Shown here piece by piece: positions 35,215 through 44,736 of a stretch of DNA of 60,761 nt. Source of the DNA: Halobacillus dabanensis (lineage in GTDB: Bacteria; Bacillota; Bacilli; Bacillales; Halobacillaceae); contig NZ_FOSB01000016.1 in assembly GCF_900114165.1 (NCBI RefSeq), positions 1 through 60,761 on the forward strand, read 5' to 3'. The notes beneath the pieces were generated by a model. That model made no database searches. It saw nothing but the letters and a program-made list of their open reading frames with translations, and was not told the origin of the DNA. A program made the translations under genes and the position numbers. The first letter of the stretch is position 1. Each line of letters opens with the position of its first letter.

Positions 35215-38200
35215 TTAATCGTCTAAGTTCAAATTCTCGGATTCTTTGGTTTGTTCTTCTTCAATATCACGCATTTCAATCTCCTGCTCATCACCGGATA
35301 GAATCTTTACATCCATACCAAGACTTTGAAGTTCTTTGATTAGGACTTTAAAGGATTCCGGAACTCCAGGTTCTGGAACGTTGTCCCCTTTAACGATGGC
35401 TTCATACGTTTTCACGCGGCCAACGACATCATCGGATTTAACAGTCAAGATTTCTTGCAGAGTATAAGCAGCACCATACGCTTCCAGTGCCCATACTTCC
35501 ATCTCACCGAAACGCTGACCACCAAACTGTGCCTTACCACCCAATGGTTGTTGCGTAACAAGTGAATATGGTCCCGTAGAACGTGCGTGAAGTTTATCAT
35601 CAACCATGTGGGCTAGCTTAATCATATACATAACCCCAACAGAGACACGGTTGTCGAATGGTTCACCCGTACGTCCATCGTAAAGAATCGTCTTGGCGTC
35701 ACGGGCCATGCCAGCTTCTTGTAATGTTTCCCATACGTCTTCCTCACGAGCACCATCAAATACTGGTGTAGCTATTCTTTCGCCCATCAAGCGAGCAGCC
35801 ATACCCATGTGCAATTCTAGCACCTGACCAATGTTCATACGTGACGGAACACCTAGAGGGTTCAACATGATATCTACCGGTGTACCATCTGGTAAGAAAG
35901 GCATGTCTTCTTCTGGGAGAATCTTAGAAATTACACCTTTGTTACCGTGACGTCCGGCCATTTTGTCACCTTCGGAAATTTTACGCTTCTGTACGATATA
36001 AACACGGATCAACTGGTTAACTCCCGGTGGAAGTTCATCACCGTCTTCACGATTGAAGATTTTAACATCCAGGACAATCCCACCTGCACCATGCGGTACA
36101 CGCAAGGAAGTGTCACGGACTTCCCGAGCTTTTTCACCGAAAATCGCATGCAATAAGCGCTCTTCAGCGGATAACTCCGTTACACCTTTAGGGGTAACTT
36201 TACCGACTAGAAGGTCTCCATCGCTGACCTCAGCACCAACGCGGATAATTCCACGGTCGTCCAAGTCACGAAGAGCATCTTCACCCACGTTTGGAATATC
36301 GCGAGTAATTTCTTCTGGTCCAAGTTTCGTATCACGAGCTTCTGATTCATACTCTTCAATATGAATAGATGTATACACATCATCTTTCACAAGACGTTCG
36401 CTCATGATGATGGCATCCTCATAGTTATAACCGTCCCAAGTCATGAAGGCAACTAGTGGGTTTTGACCCAGAGCAAGTTCACCCATATCCATGGATGGTC
36501 CGTCTGCAAGGATTTCCCCTTGCTTCACACGGTCTCCTTTAGAAACGATTGGTCGCTGATTATAGCAGCTTCCCTGGTTAGAGCGGATAAACTTCTGTAG
36601 GCGATAGCGATCAAGATCACCTTCAACCTCTTTCCCATCCACTTCAGAAATACGGCGAACGCGAACTTCTTTCGCTTCTACACGTTCTACAATTCCTTCA
36701 TGCTTACATATCACAGCAGCACCTGAGTCCTTACCAGATACATATTCCATGCCTGTACCAACAAGAGGTGCATCCGGTTTAAGCAATGGTACAGCTTGAC
36801 GTTGCATGTTCGCACCCATCAAAGAACGGTTAGAGTCATCGTTCTCAAGGAACGGAATACATGCCGTTGCAGCAGATACAACCTGCTTCGGAGATACGTC
36901 CATGTAATCCAGACGATCACGGCTTACAACCGTGTTTTCCCCACGGAAACGTGCGATAACTTCTTCATCAGTGAAAGCACCGTCATCGTCAAGCTTCGCG
37001 TTCGCCTGTGCAACCACATAGTTATCTTCTTCATCTGCTGTCAAATAATCGATTTGAGCCGTCACTTTATTCGTATCCGGGTCGACACGACGATATGGTG
37101 TTTCAATAAACCCAAACTCATTGACCTTCGCATACGAAGAGAGGGAGTTGATCAAACCGATGTTTGGCCCCTCAGGAGTTTCGATCGGACACATACGTCC
37201 GTAGTGAGAGTAGTGTACGTCTCGCACTTCAAATCCTGCACGTTCACGTGTTAGTCCGCCAGGCCCCAGGGCAGAAAGTCGGCGTTTGTGTGTTAACTCT
37301 GCCAACGGGTTCGTCTGGTCCATGAACTGAGACAATTGCGAACTACCAAAGAATTCTTTGATGGACGCAATAACCGGGCGGATGTTAATCAACTGTTGCG
37401 GCGTAATGGATGATGTGTCTTGAATGGACATACGTTCACGAACTACACGTTCCATACGGGAAAGACCGATACGGAATTGGTTCTGAAGCAATTCACCTAC
37501 AGAACGCAAACGACGGTTACCCAGGTGATCGATGTCATCAGTGCCACCTACATCATGCAACAAATTGAAGAAATAACTGATAGAAGAAAGGATATCCGCA
37601 GGTGTGATGTTCTTAACGTCACGGTCAATATTAGCATTGCCGATAACATTGATAGAACGTTCACCTTCCGGATCAGTTGGATCTACGATTTTAACAGATT
37701 GTACCTGGATTGGATCTTCTAGCACACCCTCCACAGGTTCCAATGTTTCTTCACTCAATGTACCTTCTTCGTCGTCAAAGTGAGGAATCAGCTTATTCAA
37801 TAAACGACGATCGATTTTGTCGCCTTTCTCCGCGATCACTTCGCCTGTTTCCTCATCCACTAACGTTTCAGCCAGTGTCTGATTAAACAAACGGTCTTTG
37901 ATGTGAAGCTTTTTATTCATCTTATAACGGCCTACTCGCGCCAGGTCGTAGCGTTTCGGGTCGAAGAAACGGGAAACAAGCAAGCTCTTCGCATTTTCTA
38001 CTGTTGGTGGTTCACCAGGGCGTAGACGCTCGTAAATTTCAAGCAATGCTTTTTCTGTGTTTTCCGTATTATCTTTCTCGAGCGTATTCTTCAAGTATTC
38101 GTTGTCACCAATTAGATCAATGATCTCCTGGTCTGTTCCGAATCCTAAAGCACGCAATAGGACTGTGATCGGTAACTTACGTGTACGATCGATACGGACG

Positions 38201-38742
38201 TGCACCACGTCTTTTGCATCGGTTTCGAACTCTAGCCAAGCTCCGCGGTTAGGGATTACAGTAGCTGTGTATCCCCTCTTACCGTTCTTGTCTATCTTTT
38301 TATTGAAATACACACTAGGAGAGCGAACAAGCTGAGAAACGATAACACGCTCAGCACCATTGATAACAAAGGTACCTGTGTCTGTCATAAGCGGGAAATC
38401 ACCCATGAACACTTCTTGTTCCTTCACTTCACCTGTCTCATTATTCAAGAGACGTACTTTCACACGAAGTGGTGCGTTATATGTTACATCGCGATCCTTT
38501 GACTCATCGACTGGATACTTTGGTTCGCCGAGGCTGTAGTCTACAAACTCCAGTGACAAATTACCCGTGAAATCCTCAATCGGAGAAATGTCTTGGAACA
38601 TTTCCTTCAAACCCTCTTCTAAGAACCAATCGTAAGAAGCTGTTTGAATTTCTATCAAGTTCGGTAATTCTAAAACTTCACTGATACGTGCATAACTTCT
38701 GCGCTGGCGGTGTCGTCCATACTGAACTAGTTGACCTGTCAA
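35215..38742 (-). CDS. rpoB: DNA-directed RNA polymerase subunit beta
   Basis: About 1175 aa. The rifampicin-binding cluster ([27 protein letters not shown]) is wild type, so the enzyme looks rifampicin sensitive. [13 protein letters not shown] and the C-terminal clamp region are intact; the tail is short and acidic compared with B. subtilis. I chose the TTG at 38742 (protein [17 protein letters not shown]), as in B. subtilis, with GAGGGG eight bases upstream; a GTG at 38751 overlaps that site. Confidence 0.98.
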   Translation of the reverse strand: MTGQLVQYGRHRQRRSYARISEVLELPNLIEIQTASYDWFLEEGLKEMFQDISPIEDFTGNLSLEFVDYSLGEPKYPVDESKDRDVTYNAPLRVKVRLLNNETGEVKEQEVFMGDFPLMTDTGTFVINGAERVIVSQLVRSPSVYFNKKIDKNGKRGYTATVIPNRGAWLEFETDAKDVVHVRIDRTRKLPITVLLRALGFGTDQEIIDLIGDNEYLKNTLEKDNTENTEKALLEIYERLRPGEPPTVENAKSLLVSRFFDPKRYDLARVGRYKMNKKLHIKDRLFNQTLAETLVDEETGEVIAEKGDKIDRRLLNKLIPHFDDEEGTLSEETLEPVEGVLEDPIQVQSVKIVDPTDPEGERSINVIGNANIDRDVKNITPADILSSISYFFNLLHDVGGTDDIDHLGNRRLRSVGELLQNQFRIGLSRMERVVRERMSIQDTSSITPQQLINIRPVIASIKEFFGSSQLSQFMDQTNPLAELTHKRRLSALGPGGLTRERAGFEVRDVHYSHYGRMCPIETPEGPNIGLINSLSSYAKVNEFGFIETPYRRVDPDTNKVTAQIDYLTADEEDNYVVAQANAKLDDDGAFTDEEVIARFRGENTVVSRDRLDYMDVSPKQVVSAATACIPFLENDDSNRSLMGANMQRQAVPLLKPDAPLVGTGMEYVSGKDSGAAVICKHEGIVERVEAKEVRVRRISEVDGKEVEGDLDRYRLQKFIRSNQGSCYNQRPIVSKGDRVKQGEILADGPSMDMGELALGQNPLVAFMTWDGYNYEDAIIMSERLVKDDVYTSIHIEEYESEARDTKLGPEEITRDIPNVGEDALRDLDDRGIIRVGAEVSDGDLLVGKVTPKGVTELSAEERLLHAIFGEKAREVRDTSLRVPHGAGGIVLDVKIFNREDGDELPPGVNQLIRVYIVQKRKISEGDKMAGRHGNKGVISKILPEEDMPFLPDGTPVDIMLNPLGVPSRMNIGQVLELHMGMAARLMGERIATPVFDGAREEDVWETLQEAGMARDAKTILYDGRTGEPFDNRVSVGVMYMIKLAHMVDDKLHARSTGPYSLVTQQPLGGKAQFGGQRFGEMEVWALEAYGAAYTLQEILTVKSDDVVGRVKTYEAIVKGDNVPEPGVPESFKVLIKELQSLGMDVKILSGDEQEIEMRDIEEEQTKESENLNLDD

Positions 38743-38777
38743 CTGATTCACCCCTCAAATCAAGCATTTTAATAACG

Positions 38778-38806
38778 AAAAAAGGGTTCGGCAAGACATG
38801 CCGAAC
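38778..38806 (-). promoter_or_regulatory. Terminator-like hairpin in the rpoB leader
   Basis: Perfect 8-bp stem GTTCGGCA/TGCCGAAC with a 5-nt loop followed on the minus strand by CCCTTTTTT. It ends only 36 bp before the rpoB start, leaving no room for a promoter behind it. A competing pairing exists: GGCAAGA (38821-38827) with TCTTGCC (38790-38796), which would break the terminator. Confidence 0.65.
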
Positions 38807-39053
38807 AGGCTTGCGGTTGATCTTGCCACAAGCACTATTTGAACATTCGCCTTACAACGAATGGTGATTCTTCATTTCTCTCTAACGTTAGACAAAAAAG
38901 AAAAAGGCTTTTCATACATAAAAACCTCATTTATTTTCAGTGTTCGATTTTACCATTCTGACCATCTATCAACTTTTTATACATATTCATCAAAAAAAGC
39001 TTGACACCGATCATATATATTGGCATTTTTCAATACTAGCACAACTAAAAGGG
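38807..39053 (-). other. Intergenic region upstream of rpoB
   Basis: About 250 bp between the methyltransferase gene and the rpoB hairpin. It holds a 12-bp palindrome TCTAACGTTAGA (38881-38892) and a small hairpin ATTCG/CGAAT near 38843-38860. AT-rich -10-like boxes occur (for example TATAAA near 38976) but no convincing full promoter was found. Confidence 0.4.
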
Positions 39054-39659
39054 CTAGTCAAACTTCTTAGCCTTCAGGATGTAATACCCTTTTTGTTTCT
39101 CTACAATCTCTGTATGTCCAAACAATTCTTCTAGTTTCTTTTTTGCAGATGGTGCCCCTTGCTTCTTTTGAATGACAACCCAAAGCTCCCCTTCGTCAAG
39201 TAAAGCTTCTTCCGCCTCTTCAAACATAGAATGGACGACTTGTTTTCCCGCACGAATCGGTGGATTAGTAAGAATAGAAGCGAACTTATGACCTTCTATT
39301 CCATCCAAACGATCACTTTCTTTAATAGTCACGTTCTTCACATGATTAGCAGCTGCATTCTGTTTAGCCAAACCTAAAGCACGGCTATTAACATCTACCA
39401 TGAATACGTGACGATTTTCAAAACTCTTCGCCAATGACAAACCGATCGGTCCATAACCACAACCGAGGTCCAGAAAGTCCCCACCAATCCCTGGCTCATT
39501 AAAAACTTCAATCATCAGCCGTGAGCCAAAGTCCACTTCGCGCTTGGAAAATACTGCATTGTCCGTCGTAAACGTGAAATCATGACCCAGCAATTCGAAG
39601 TTCCAAGTTCTCTCTTCACTACTTGTCTTTGTTTCCTTCGAATAATAATGCTCTGACAT
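39054..39659 (-). CDS. Class I SAM-dependent methyltransferase, RsmC-like
   Basis: 201 aa, the YbxB gene position between rplL and rpoB. Motif I LDLGCGYG at about 63-70 binds S-adenosylmethionine; TNPPIRAGK at about 131-139 corresponds to the NPP catalytic motif of RsmC/RlmG N2-guanine methyltransferases of rRNA. The Phe or Tyr usually following NPP is Ile, as I recall for B. subtilis YbxB. The target RNA is not known. Confidence 0.88.
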   Translation of the reverse strand: MSEHYYSKETKTSSEERTWNFELLGHDFTFTTDNAVFSKREVDFGSRLMIEVFNEPGIGGDFLDLGCGYGPIGLSLAKSFENRHVFMVDVNSRALGLAKQNAAANHVKNVTIKESDRLDGIEGHKFASILTNPPIRAGKQVVHSMFEEAEEALLDEGELWVVIQKKQGAPSAKKKLEELFGHTEIVEKQKGYYILKAKKFD

Positions 39660-39785
39660 AATTCGAACACCTTCTTTTCATCTACTGAAATGAATTGACT
39701 ACCAACATTCTTTATTCACAAGTATTGAAATAGATTCCAATCTACCAAAATAAAGAGCTAGTACAAAAATGCCATGAAGAAAAAG

Positions 39786-39813
39786 AAAGCCCGCCGATAA
39801 ATCAGCGAGCTTT
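39786..39813 (-). terminator. Terminator of rplJ-rplL
   Basis: Stem AAAGCTCGC with GCGGGCTTT (one G-U pair) followed by TCTTTTTC on the minus strand, 16 bp after the rplL stop. Probably partial, since the genes behind it lack an obvious promoter. Confidence 0.7.
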
Positions 39814-39828
39814 ACTTTAAAAATTCTC

Positions 39829-40194
39829 TTACTTAACTTCGACAGTAGCGCCTGCTTCTTCAAGCTGAGACTTGATTTCTTCAGCTTCTTCTTTAGAAAC
39901 GCCTTCTTTGATTGCAGTTGGAGCACCGTCAACCATTTCTTTAGCGTCTTTAAGACCAGCACCAGTGATTTCACGTACTGCTTTAACTACTTTGATCTTA
40001 GAAGATCCAGCAGATTCTAGTACTACATCAAATTCAGTTTGCTCTTCAGCAGCTTCGCCACCTGCAGCAGGCGCGCCAGCAGCAACTGGAGCTGCAGCAG
40101 ATACACCAAATTCTTCTTCAATCGCTTTAACTAGGTCGTTAAGCTCAAGAACAGACATTTCTTTAATCGCTTCGATAATTTGTTCGTTAGACAT
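39829..40194 (-). CDS. rplL: 50S ribosomal protein L7/L12
   Basis: 121 aa. Stalk protein present in multiple copies, recruits translation GTPases. N-terminal dimerisation domain, Ala/Gly/Pro-rich hinge (about 33-55), C-terminal factor-binding domain with [20 protein letters not shown]. Confidence 0.99.
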   Translation of the reverse strand: MSNEQIIEAIKEMSVLELNDLVKAIEEEFGVSAAAPVAAGAPAAGGEAAEEQTEFDVVLESAGSSKIKVVKAVREITGAGLKDAKEMVDGAPTAIKEGVSKEEAEEIKSQLEEAGATVEVK

Positions 40195-40245
40195 GAGAAA
40201 TTTCCTCCTTAGTTTTTGTTGTTACAGGTTTAAATGAACGCTAAC

Positions 40246-40746
40246 TTACGCGCTTTCTTCTTCTTTTTGATCCGCGATCGCTTTTGTTGCGTATGCGAAG
40301 TTGCGGACAGGGGCTTGTAGTACGCTTAGGAACATAGATACAAGACCTTCGTAATTTGGAAGGTTTGCAAGTTCTTTGATTTGCTCAAGAGTTGCAACTT
40401 GTCCTTCTACTACTCCACCTTTGATCTCAAGATCGTCGTGATCTTTAGCGAAGTTATTCAATACTTTAGCCGGGGCTACAGCATCGTCTTCATGGAAAGC
40501 TACTGCTGTCGGTCCTTGAAGTACTTCGTTCAGATCAGATAGTTCAACTTCATCTGCAGCACGGCGTACCATTGTGTTTTTATACACTTTGAAATCAACG
40601 CCTGCTTCACGAAGTTGAGCACGAAGTTCAGTAACTTCTGCTACATCAAGTCCGCGGTAGTCTACAACGACTGCAGATTTACTGTTGCGGAACTTGTCAG
40701 CCAAGTCAGATACAATCTGTTTCTTCTGTTCGATAATACTGCTCAT
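40246..40746 (-). CDS. rplJ: 50S ribosomal protein L10
   Basis: 166 aa. Stalk base anchoring L7/L12 dimers by its C-terminal helix. The ATG at 40746 ([12 protein letters not shown]) has AGGAGG upstream. In Bacilli the L10-(L7/L12) complex binds the leader RNA to repress the operon; the matching leader is at 40775-40930. Confidence 0.98.
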   Translation of the reverse strand: MSSIIEQKKQIVSDLADKFRNSKSAVVVDYRGLDVAEVTELRAQLREAGVDFKVYKNTMVRRAADEVELSDLNEVLQGPTAVAFHEDDAVAPAKVLNNFAKDHDDLEIKGGVVEGQVATLEQIKELANLPNYEGLVSMFLSVLQAPVRNFAYATKAIADQKEEESA

Positions 40747-40774
40747 TGTTCCACCTCCTATTGACTTTTCATCA

Positions 40775-40930
40775 TACCGTTCGAAGGTTTTACTCATAAT
40801 AAAAGCACCACCATGCAGACATGGAGGTGCTAGATAGAACAGGGCAGAAAGCGCTGCTCTATTTATATCACACACCTCGGCAGGACATTAAGCGGAGTTC
40901 CGCACCTACTGTCTACGGTATAACGTATTT
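40775..40930 (-). promoter_or_regulatory. L10 leader RNA with attenuator
   Basis: The leader contains the conserved TTAATGTCCTGCCGAGG stretch and flanking GACAGTAGG characteristic of the L10 leader. Its 3' part folds into AGCACC-T-CCATG / CATGG-T-GGTGCT (40804-40831) followed by TTTTATT, an attenuator stem. Boundaries are approximate. Confidence 0.75.
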
Positions 40931-40948
40931 ATTTATACAACGCTACCT

Positions 40949-40977
40949 AGTATATATCACTAGTAACGGAAAGTCAA
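40949..40977 (-). promoter_or_regulatory. Sigma-A promoter of rplJ-rplL
   Basis: -35 TTGACT at 40972-40977, 17-nt spacer, -10 TATACT at 40949-40954. It begins just after the rplA stop, so L10 and L12 have their own promoter besides read-through from rplK-rplA. Confidence 0.8.
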
Positions 40978-40986
40978 CACTTTTTA

Positions 40987-41682
40987 TTACTTCGTGTAAC
41001 TAGAAACGTCTACTTTGATTCCAGGCCCCATCGTAGATGAAACAGCTGCATTACGCATATAAGTTCCCTTAGCTGCCTGTGGCTTAGCTTTGACAAGCGT
41101 TTCAGTGATTGCTGCGAAGTTTTCAGCCAACTTCTCTTCATCGAAAGATGCTTTCCCGATTGGAACGTGGATGTTTGCTGCTTTATCAACGCGGTACTCT
41201 ACTTTACCAGCTTTGATTTCATTTACAGCTTTTTCTACTTCGAATGTCACTGTGCCTGTTTTAGGGTTCGGCATAAGACCTTTTGGTCCTAGTACACGAC
41301 CTAATTTACCTACTTCAGCCATCATGTCAGGAGTAGCTACCACTACGTCAAACTCGAACCAACCTTGGTTGATCTTGTTGATCAGATCTTGTTCACCTAC
41401 GTAGTCAGCACCTGCTGCTTCTGCTTCTTTCGCTTTATCACCTTTAGCGAAAACAAGCACACGCTGAGATTTACCTGTACCGTGCGGAAGCACCATTGCG
41501 CCACGGATTTGCTGGTCCGCTTTCTTAGGATCTACACCCAGACGGAATGCCGCTTCAACAGTTTCGTCAAAGTTAGCTTTTGCAGTTTCTTTTACAAGCT
41601 TAATCGCTTCTTGTACTTCATAAGCTTTTGTACGGTCAACAAGTTTTTGAAGTTCTTGTTGCTTTTTCGTTTTCTTAGCCAT
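40987..41682 (-). CDS. rplA: 50S ribosomal protein L1
   Basis: 231 aa. Mobile L1 stalk protein moving E-site tRNA; also a translational repressor of L11-L1 operons in many bacteria. [14 protein letters not shown] is the signature. The ATG at 41682 ([11 protein letters not shown]) has GAGGAGG upstream. Confidence 0.98.
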   Translation of the reverse strand: MAKKTKKQQELQKLVDRTKAYEVQEAIKLVKETAKANFDETVEAAFRLGVDPKKADQQIRGAMVLPHGTGKSQRVLVFAKGDKAKEAEAAGADYVGEQDLINKINQGWFEFDVVVATPDMMAEVGKLGRVLGPKGLMPNPKTGTVTFEVEKAVNEIKAGKVEYRVDKAANIHVPIGKASFDEEKLAENFAAITETLVKAKPQAAKGTYMRNAAVSSTMGPGIKVDVSSYTK

Positions 41683-41734
41683 TATTAATTTCCTCCTCGT
41701 TGTGGTTTTAACGGATTTTCCTCCCACGAATAAA

Positions 41735-41770
41735 GGTTGCGAAAGAGTCACAAGCTCCATTTCCGCAACC
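41735..41770 (-). promoter_or_regulatory. Hairpin between rplK and rplA
   Basis: GGTTGCG (41764-41770) and CGCAACC (41735-41741) form a stem about 50 bp upstream of the rplA ATG, inside a 119-bp gap that resembles the B. subtilis rplK-rplA spacer. It may be an L1 or processing site; not proven. Confidence 0.4.
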
Positions 41771-41801
41771 TTCTCCCATCTCCATGTGACGCGTTTGTGG
41801 G

Positions 41802-42227
41802 TTAGTCTTCGATCGTGATACCCATGCTGCGTGCAGTACCTTCAACCATACGCATTGCAGCCTCAACGTCAGTAGCGTTCAAATCAGGCATTTTCGTTTC
41901 TGCGATTTCGCGAACCTGGTCGCGTTTAACAGAAGCTACTTTGTTACGGTTTGGTTCACCGGAACCTGATTCAACACCAGCCGCTTTCTTAAGAAGAACA
42001 GCAGCAGGTGGAGTTTTCGTAACGAATGTAAAGGAACGGTCCTCATAAACCGTGATTTCTACCGGAATAATCGTACCAGCTTGTTCTTGGGTACGCGCAT
42101 TAAATTCCTTACAGAATCCCATGATGTTAATACCTGCTTGACCTAGTGCCGGTCCTACTGGTGGCGCTGGGTTAGCTTTACCTGCAGGAATCTGAAGCTT
42201 TACAACATTAATAACTTTTTTAGCCAC
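41802..42227 (-). CDS. rplK: 50S ribosomal protein L11
   Basis: 141 aa. GTPase-centre protein and activator of RelA-type stringent response. [23 protein letters not shown] is diagnostic. The start is a GTG at 42227 with AAGGAGG eight bases upstream, giving exactly the B. subtilis length. Confidence 0.98.
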   Translation of the reverse strand: MAKKVINVVKLQIPAGKANPAPPVGPALGQAGINIMGFCKEFNARTQEQAGTIIPVEITVYEDRSFTFVTKTPPAAVLLKKAAGVESGSGEPNRNKVASVKRDQVREIAETKMPDLNATDVEAAMRMVEGTARSMGITIED

Positions 42228-42325
42228 GAGACACACCTCCTTAAAGTCCGTGATGTGGTAATAGGGTTCAACCCCTCCCACTCATTGCGATATGCAACCG
42301 CCCTCTTTGGGGCGCATATAGAACA
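42228..42325 (-). promoter_or_regulatory. rplK leader with L1-site-like hairpin
   Basis: The leader folds ATATGCGCCC...GGGCG..CATAT (about 42282-42318), a bulged hairpin in the place where L1 binds L11-L1 leaders in other bacteria. The identification as an L1 site is inference. Confidence 0.4.
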
Positions 42326-42330
42326 TAAAA

Positions 42331-42359
42331 ATTCTAGCATCTTTATATTTATTATGCAA
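42331..42359 (-). promoter_or_regulatory. Sigma-A promoter of rplK-rplA
   Basis: -35 TTGCAT at 42354-42359, 17-nt spacer, -10 TAGAAT at 42331-42336, right after the nusG stop. Confidence 0.75.
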
Positions 42360-42375
42360 GGGGGAGAGTTGAATT

Positions 42376-42912
42376 TTATAATTTTTCTATCTGGGTGAAG
42401 TCTAACTCTACCGGAGTTTCACGACCGAACATATTGACGTGAACTTTCACTTTTTGCTTATCAGTGTCAATATACTCGATAGAACCTGTAAAGTTCGCGA
42501 AAGGTCCGTCTGTTACTTTAACACTTTCCTTAACCTCAAAGTCAACCTCCGCTTTCGGTTGTTCGTTCATGCCCATACGTTCTAGGACAGTCTCTACTTC
42601 TTCAGGCAGGAGGGGGATCGGCTTGGATCCAGAACCAGTAGATCCTACGAAACCAGTCACACCCGGCGTGTTCCTTACGACATACCAAGAGTCGTCTGTC
42701 ATAACCATTTCAGCCAGGACATATCCTGGGAAAACCTTCTTCTTTGCAATTTTCCGTTTGCCGTTCTTAATTTCTGCTTCTTCGTCCTCCGGGACAAGGA
42801 CACGGAAGATCTTGTCTTCCATCCCCATTGATTCAACACGCTTTTCAAGGTTCGTCTTCACTTTGTTCTCATAACCTGAATAGGTGTGCACAACATACCA
42901 TCTTTTTTCCAT
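42376..42912 (-). CDS. nusG: Transcription termination/antitermination factor NusG
   Basis: 178 aa. NGN domain (about 1-110, starting MEKRWYVVHTYSGYENKVK) and KOW domain (about 125-178). In Bacilli NusG stimulates pausing and intrinsic termination. The ATG at 42912 matches B. subtilis; the best SD (AAGGGAGGG) is unusually far, about 22 bp upstream of ATG, and a GTG at 42918 is also in frame. An intrinsic terminator separates it from secE. Confidence 0.97.
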   Translation of the reverse strand: MEKRWYVVHTYSGYENKVKTNLEKRVESMGMEDKIFRVLVPEDEEAEIKNGKRKIAKKKVFPGYVLAEMVMTDDSWYVVRNTPGVTGFVGSTGSGSKPIPLLPEEVETVLERMGMNEQPKAEVDFEVKESVKVTDGPFANFTGSIEYIDTDKQKVKVHVNMFGRETPVELDFTQIEKL

Positions 42913-42978
42913 AATCACAGGACAAGTGCTTGCCCTTCCCTCCCTTATATTAGAGTTGATGAATATTATTCCAACATG

Positions 42979-43002
42979 AAAAAACCCGCAAAACGGGTTT
43001 TT
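42979..43002 (-). terminator. Intrinsic terminator between secE and nusG
   Basis: Stem AAAAACCCG/CGGGTTTTT with 5-nt loop and T tract on the minus strand. It separates two genes that are normally co-transcribed; nusG begins 67 bp later. A weak promoter (TTGGAA, 16 nt, TAATAT) sits between. Confidence 0.8.
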
Positions 43003-43040
43003 GTAAGTCTATCTCCTATTATAGCATAAAATCCGCTCTA

Positions 43041-43217
43041 CTATTCTTGAGCAATGAGTTCTAGCACTTGGGATATCCCAAGATCTACAATAGCAAAGAA
43101 TACAGCTACGAAGGCGACAGTAAGAATTACGGTAATCGTATAACGAGTCAATTCCTGACCTTTGGGCCAACTTACCTTCTTCATCTCGCGCGCTACATTC
43201 TTGAAGAACTTAAACAT
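43041..43217 (-). CDS. secE: Preprotein translocase subunit SecE
   Basis: 58 aa, the short Gram-positive form with one membrane segment (about 30-52). The amphipathic part EMKKVSWPKGQELTRYT clamps SecY. The ATG at 43217 (MFKFFKNVAREM) has a GGGGGT site. Confidence 0.96.
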   Translation of the reverse strand: MFKFFKNVAREMKKVSWPKGQELTRYTITVILTVAFVAVFFAIVDLGISQVLELIAQE

Positions 43218-43257
43218 GCTGTAATACCCCCAAACTTGCGCCAACTGGCTTCCTTCT

Positions 43258-43407
43258 CTATTTCGTCTCGCGATGTAAAGTATGCGTTCCGCATTTTTTA
43301 CAAAACTTGCGGACTTCAAGACGTTCAGATTGGTTGGATCGATTTATATATGAACTGTAATTCCGACTTAAACACTCTGTACAAGCTAATATGACTTTTT
43401 TACGCAT
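43258..43407 (-). CDS. rpmG: 50S ribosomal protein L33
   Basis: 49 aa, read directly: [12 protein letters not shown] at the start and [14 protein letters not shown] at the end. Four Cys (9, 12, 36, 39) make it a zinc-binding form. It lies between sigH and secE, as B. subtilis rpmGB does. Confidence 0.95.
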   Translation of the reverse strand: MRKKVILACTECLSRNYSSYINRSNQSERLEVRKFCKKCGTHTLHRETK

Positions 43408-43485
43408 TACCAGTCACCTCATTCTGCGAGGTTTACACATACTCACTAAATGTAGCACTCTTACCGTTTACTGTCAATGTAACTT

Positions 43486-44142
43486 TCATAGAGTGATTTC
43501 ATTGATTTCAAGGTATTTCTCCAGCTTTCTCTTCACACGCTGTAAAGCGTTATCAATAGATTTCACGTGTCGATCCAGCTCGACGGAAATTTCTTGGTAG
43601 GAACGTCCATCCAAGTACAGGGTCAGCACCTTCTTCTCAAGGTTACTTAACAACTCTGACATCTTCTCTTCCATGTCTGCGAACTTCTCTTTATTCACAA
43701 TCAGTTCTTGTGGATCAATTGCTTTAGATCCTGCTATGACATCTAACAAAGTGCGATCCGATTCTTCATCGTAAATAGGCTTGTCCAAAGAAACGTAGGA
43801 ATTCAAAGGGATATGCTTCTGTCTAGTGGCGGTTTTAATTGCGGTGATAATTTGACGGGTGACACATAATTCTGCAAAAGCTTTGAAAGATGAAAGTTTT
43901 CCTTCTCTGTAATCGCGAATAGCTTTGTAAAGACCAATCATGCCTTCCTGAACAATATCTTCCCTATCTGCGCCAATCAGAAAGTAGGTCCGAGCTTTCG
44001 CACGAACAAAGTTCTTATACTTATTAATTAAATAATCAAGCGCTTGAACTTGTCCTTGATTGATCCGTTCAACCACTTCCTCATCATCTAGCTTACTAAG
44101 ATCCAAATCATTGATGCTTTTCTCCGTTTGTAAGATGCTCAC
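43486..44142 (-). CDS. sigH: RNA polymerase sigma-H factor
   Basis: 218 aa. Transition-phase sigma factor starting the sporulation programme (spo0A, spoIIA, ftsAZ P2 and others). Region 2 (KARTYFLIGADREDIVQEGMIGLYKAIRDY) and region 4 helix-turn-helix (LDGRSYQEISVELDRHVKSIDNALQRVKRKL) are intact. The start is GTG 44142 with GGAGGG upstream. Confidence 0.97.
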   Translation of the reverse strand: MSILQTEKSINDLDLSKLDDEEVVERINQGQVQALDYLINKYKNFVRAKARTYFLIGADREDIVQEGMIGLYKAIRDYREGKLSSFKAFAELCVTRQIITAIKTATRQKHIPLNSYVSLDKPIYDEESDRTLLDVIAGSKAIDPQELIVNKEKFADMEEKMSELLSNLEKKVLTLYLDGRSYQEISVELDRHVKSIDNALQRVKRKLEKYLEINEITL

Positions 44143-44180
44143 ACAGGATCCCTCCGACCGTGCTACCTCAATATAGCAAT

Positions 44181-44210
44181 ATTATACAGTACAAAATTGA
44201 AAAGCGTCAA
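44181..44210 (-). promoter_or_regulatory. Sigma-A promoter of sigH
   Basis: -35 TTGACG at 44205-44210, 18-nt spacer, -10 TATAAT at 44181-44186. In B. subtilis the sigH promoter is repressed by AbrB. Confidence 0.8.
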
Positions 44211-44223
44211 CAAGTTGTCAGAA

Positions 44224-44733
44224 TTATTTATCACCTCGGCGCCATTTTTCAAAAAGCTCCCGCACTTCTTTGTTGATTGGTATCTTGGATTGATAGGAGT
44301 ATTGATTCTGACTTTCTACATCTTTTTCTATTTGATTTTCTATATTTTTCACTTCGATATAAAGCTCTCTTGCAGACTTTCGAAAGGCCCCTTGTCCGAA
44401 GATCGTCCGTTGCTCAGCGTAATCCGATGTTGCTACATACACTTGAGTACGGACATCGTTCAATTCACCAGCGAGCTTTTCAATACGCTCGTCTGCTGTT
44501 TCATTCTCTTTTGTGAAAATGACTTCAACCTTGTAATTGTTTTGTTTCTTCTCCAACCCCCGAACATGGTAAGCATCAAAAACAATCATAATTCTATCCC
44601 CGGTATAAGATTGATACTCAGCCATCATTTCTATAAGGAGATCCCGGGCTTGACCGAGATCTTTCTCCTTTAAGTTTTTCAATTCCGGCCAAGCACCGAT
44701 CATATTGTATCCATCGACAATTAAGACTATCAT
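44224..44733 (-). CDS. rae1: Ribosome-associated mRNA endonuclease Rae1 (YacP)
   Basis: 169 aa, NYN/PIN-like nuclease. The catalytic Asp is in LIVDGYNMIG at the N-terminus; further acidic residues lie in MIVFDAYHVRG and ATSDYAEQ. B. subtilis Rae1 enters the ribosomal A site and cuts certain mRNAs during translation. 3 bp after rlmB. Confidence 0.92.
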   Translation of the reverse strand: MIVLIVDGYNMIGAWPELKNLKEKDLGQARDLLIEMMAEYQSYTGDRIMIVFDAYHVRGLEKKQNNYKVEVIFTKENETADERIEKLAGELNDVRTQVYVATSDYAEQRTIFGQGAFRKSARELYIEVKNIENQIEKDVESQNQYSYQSKIPINKEVRELFEKWRRGDK

Positions 44734-44736
44734 GTC

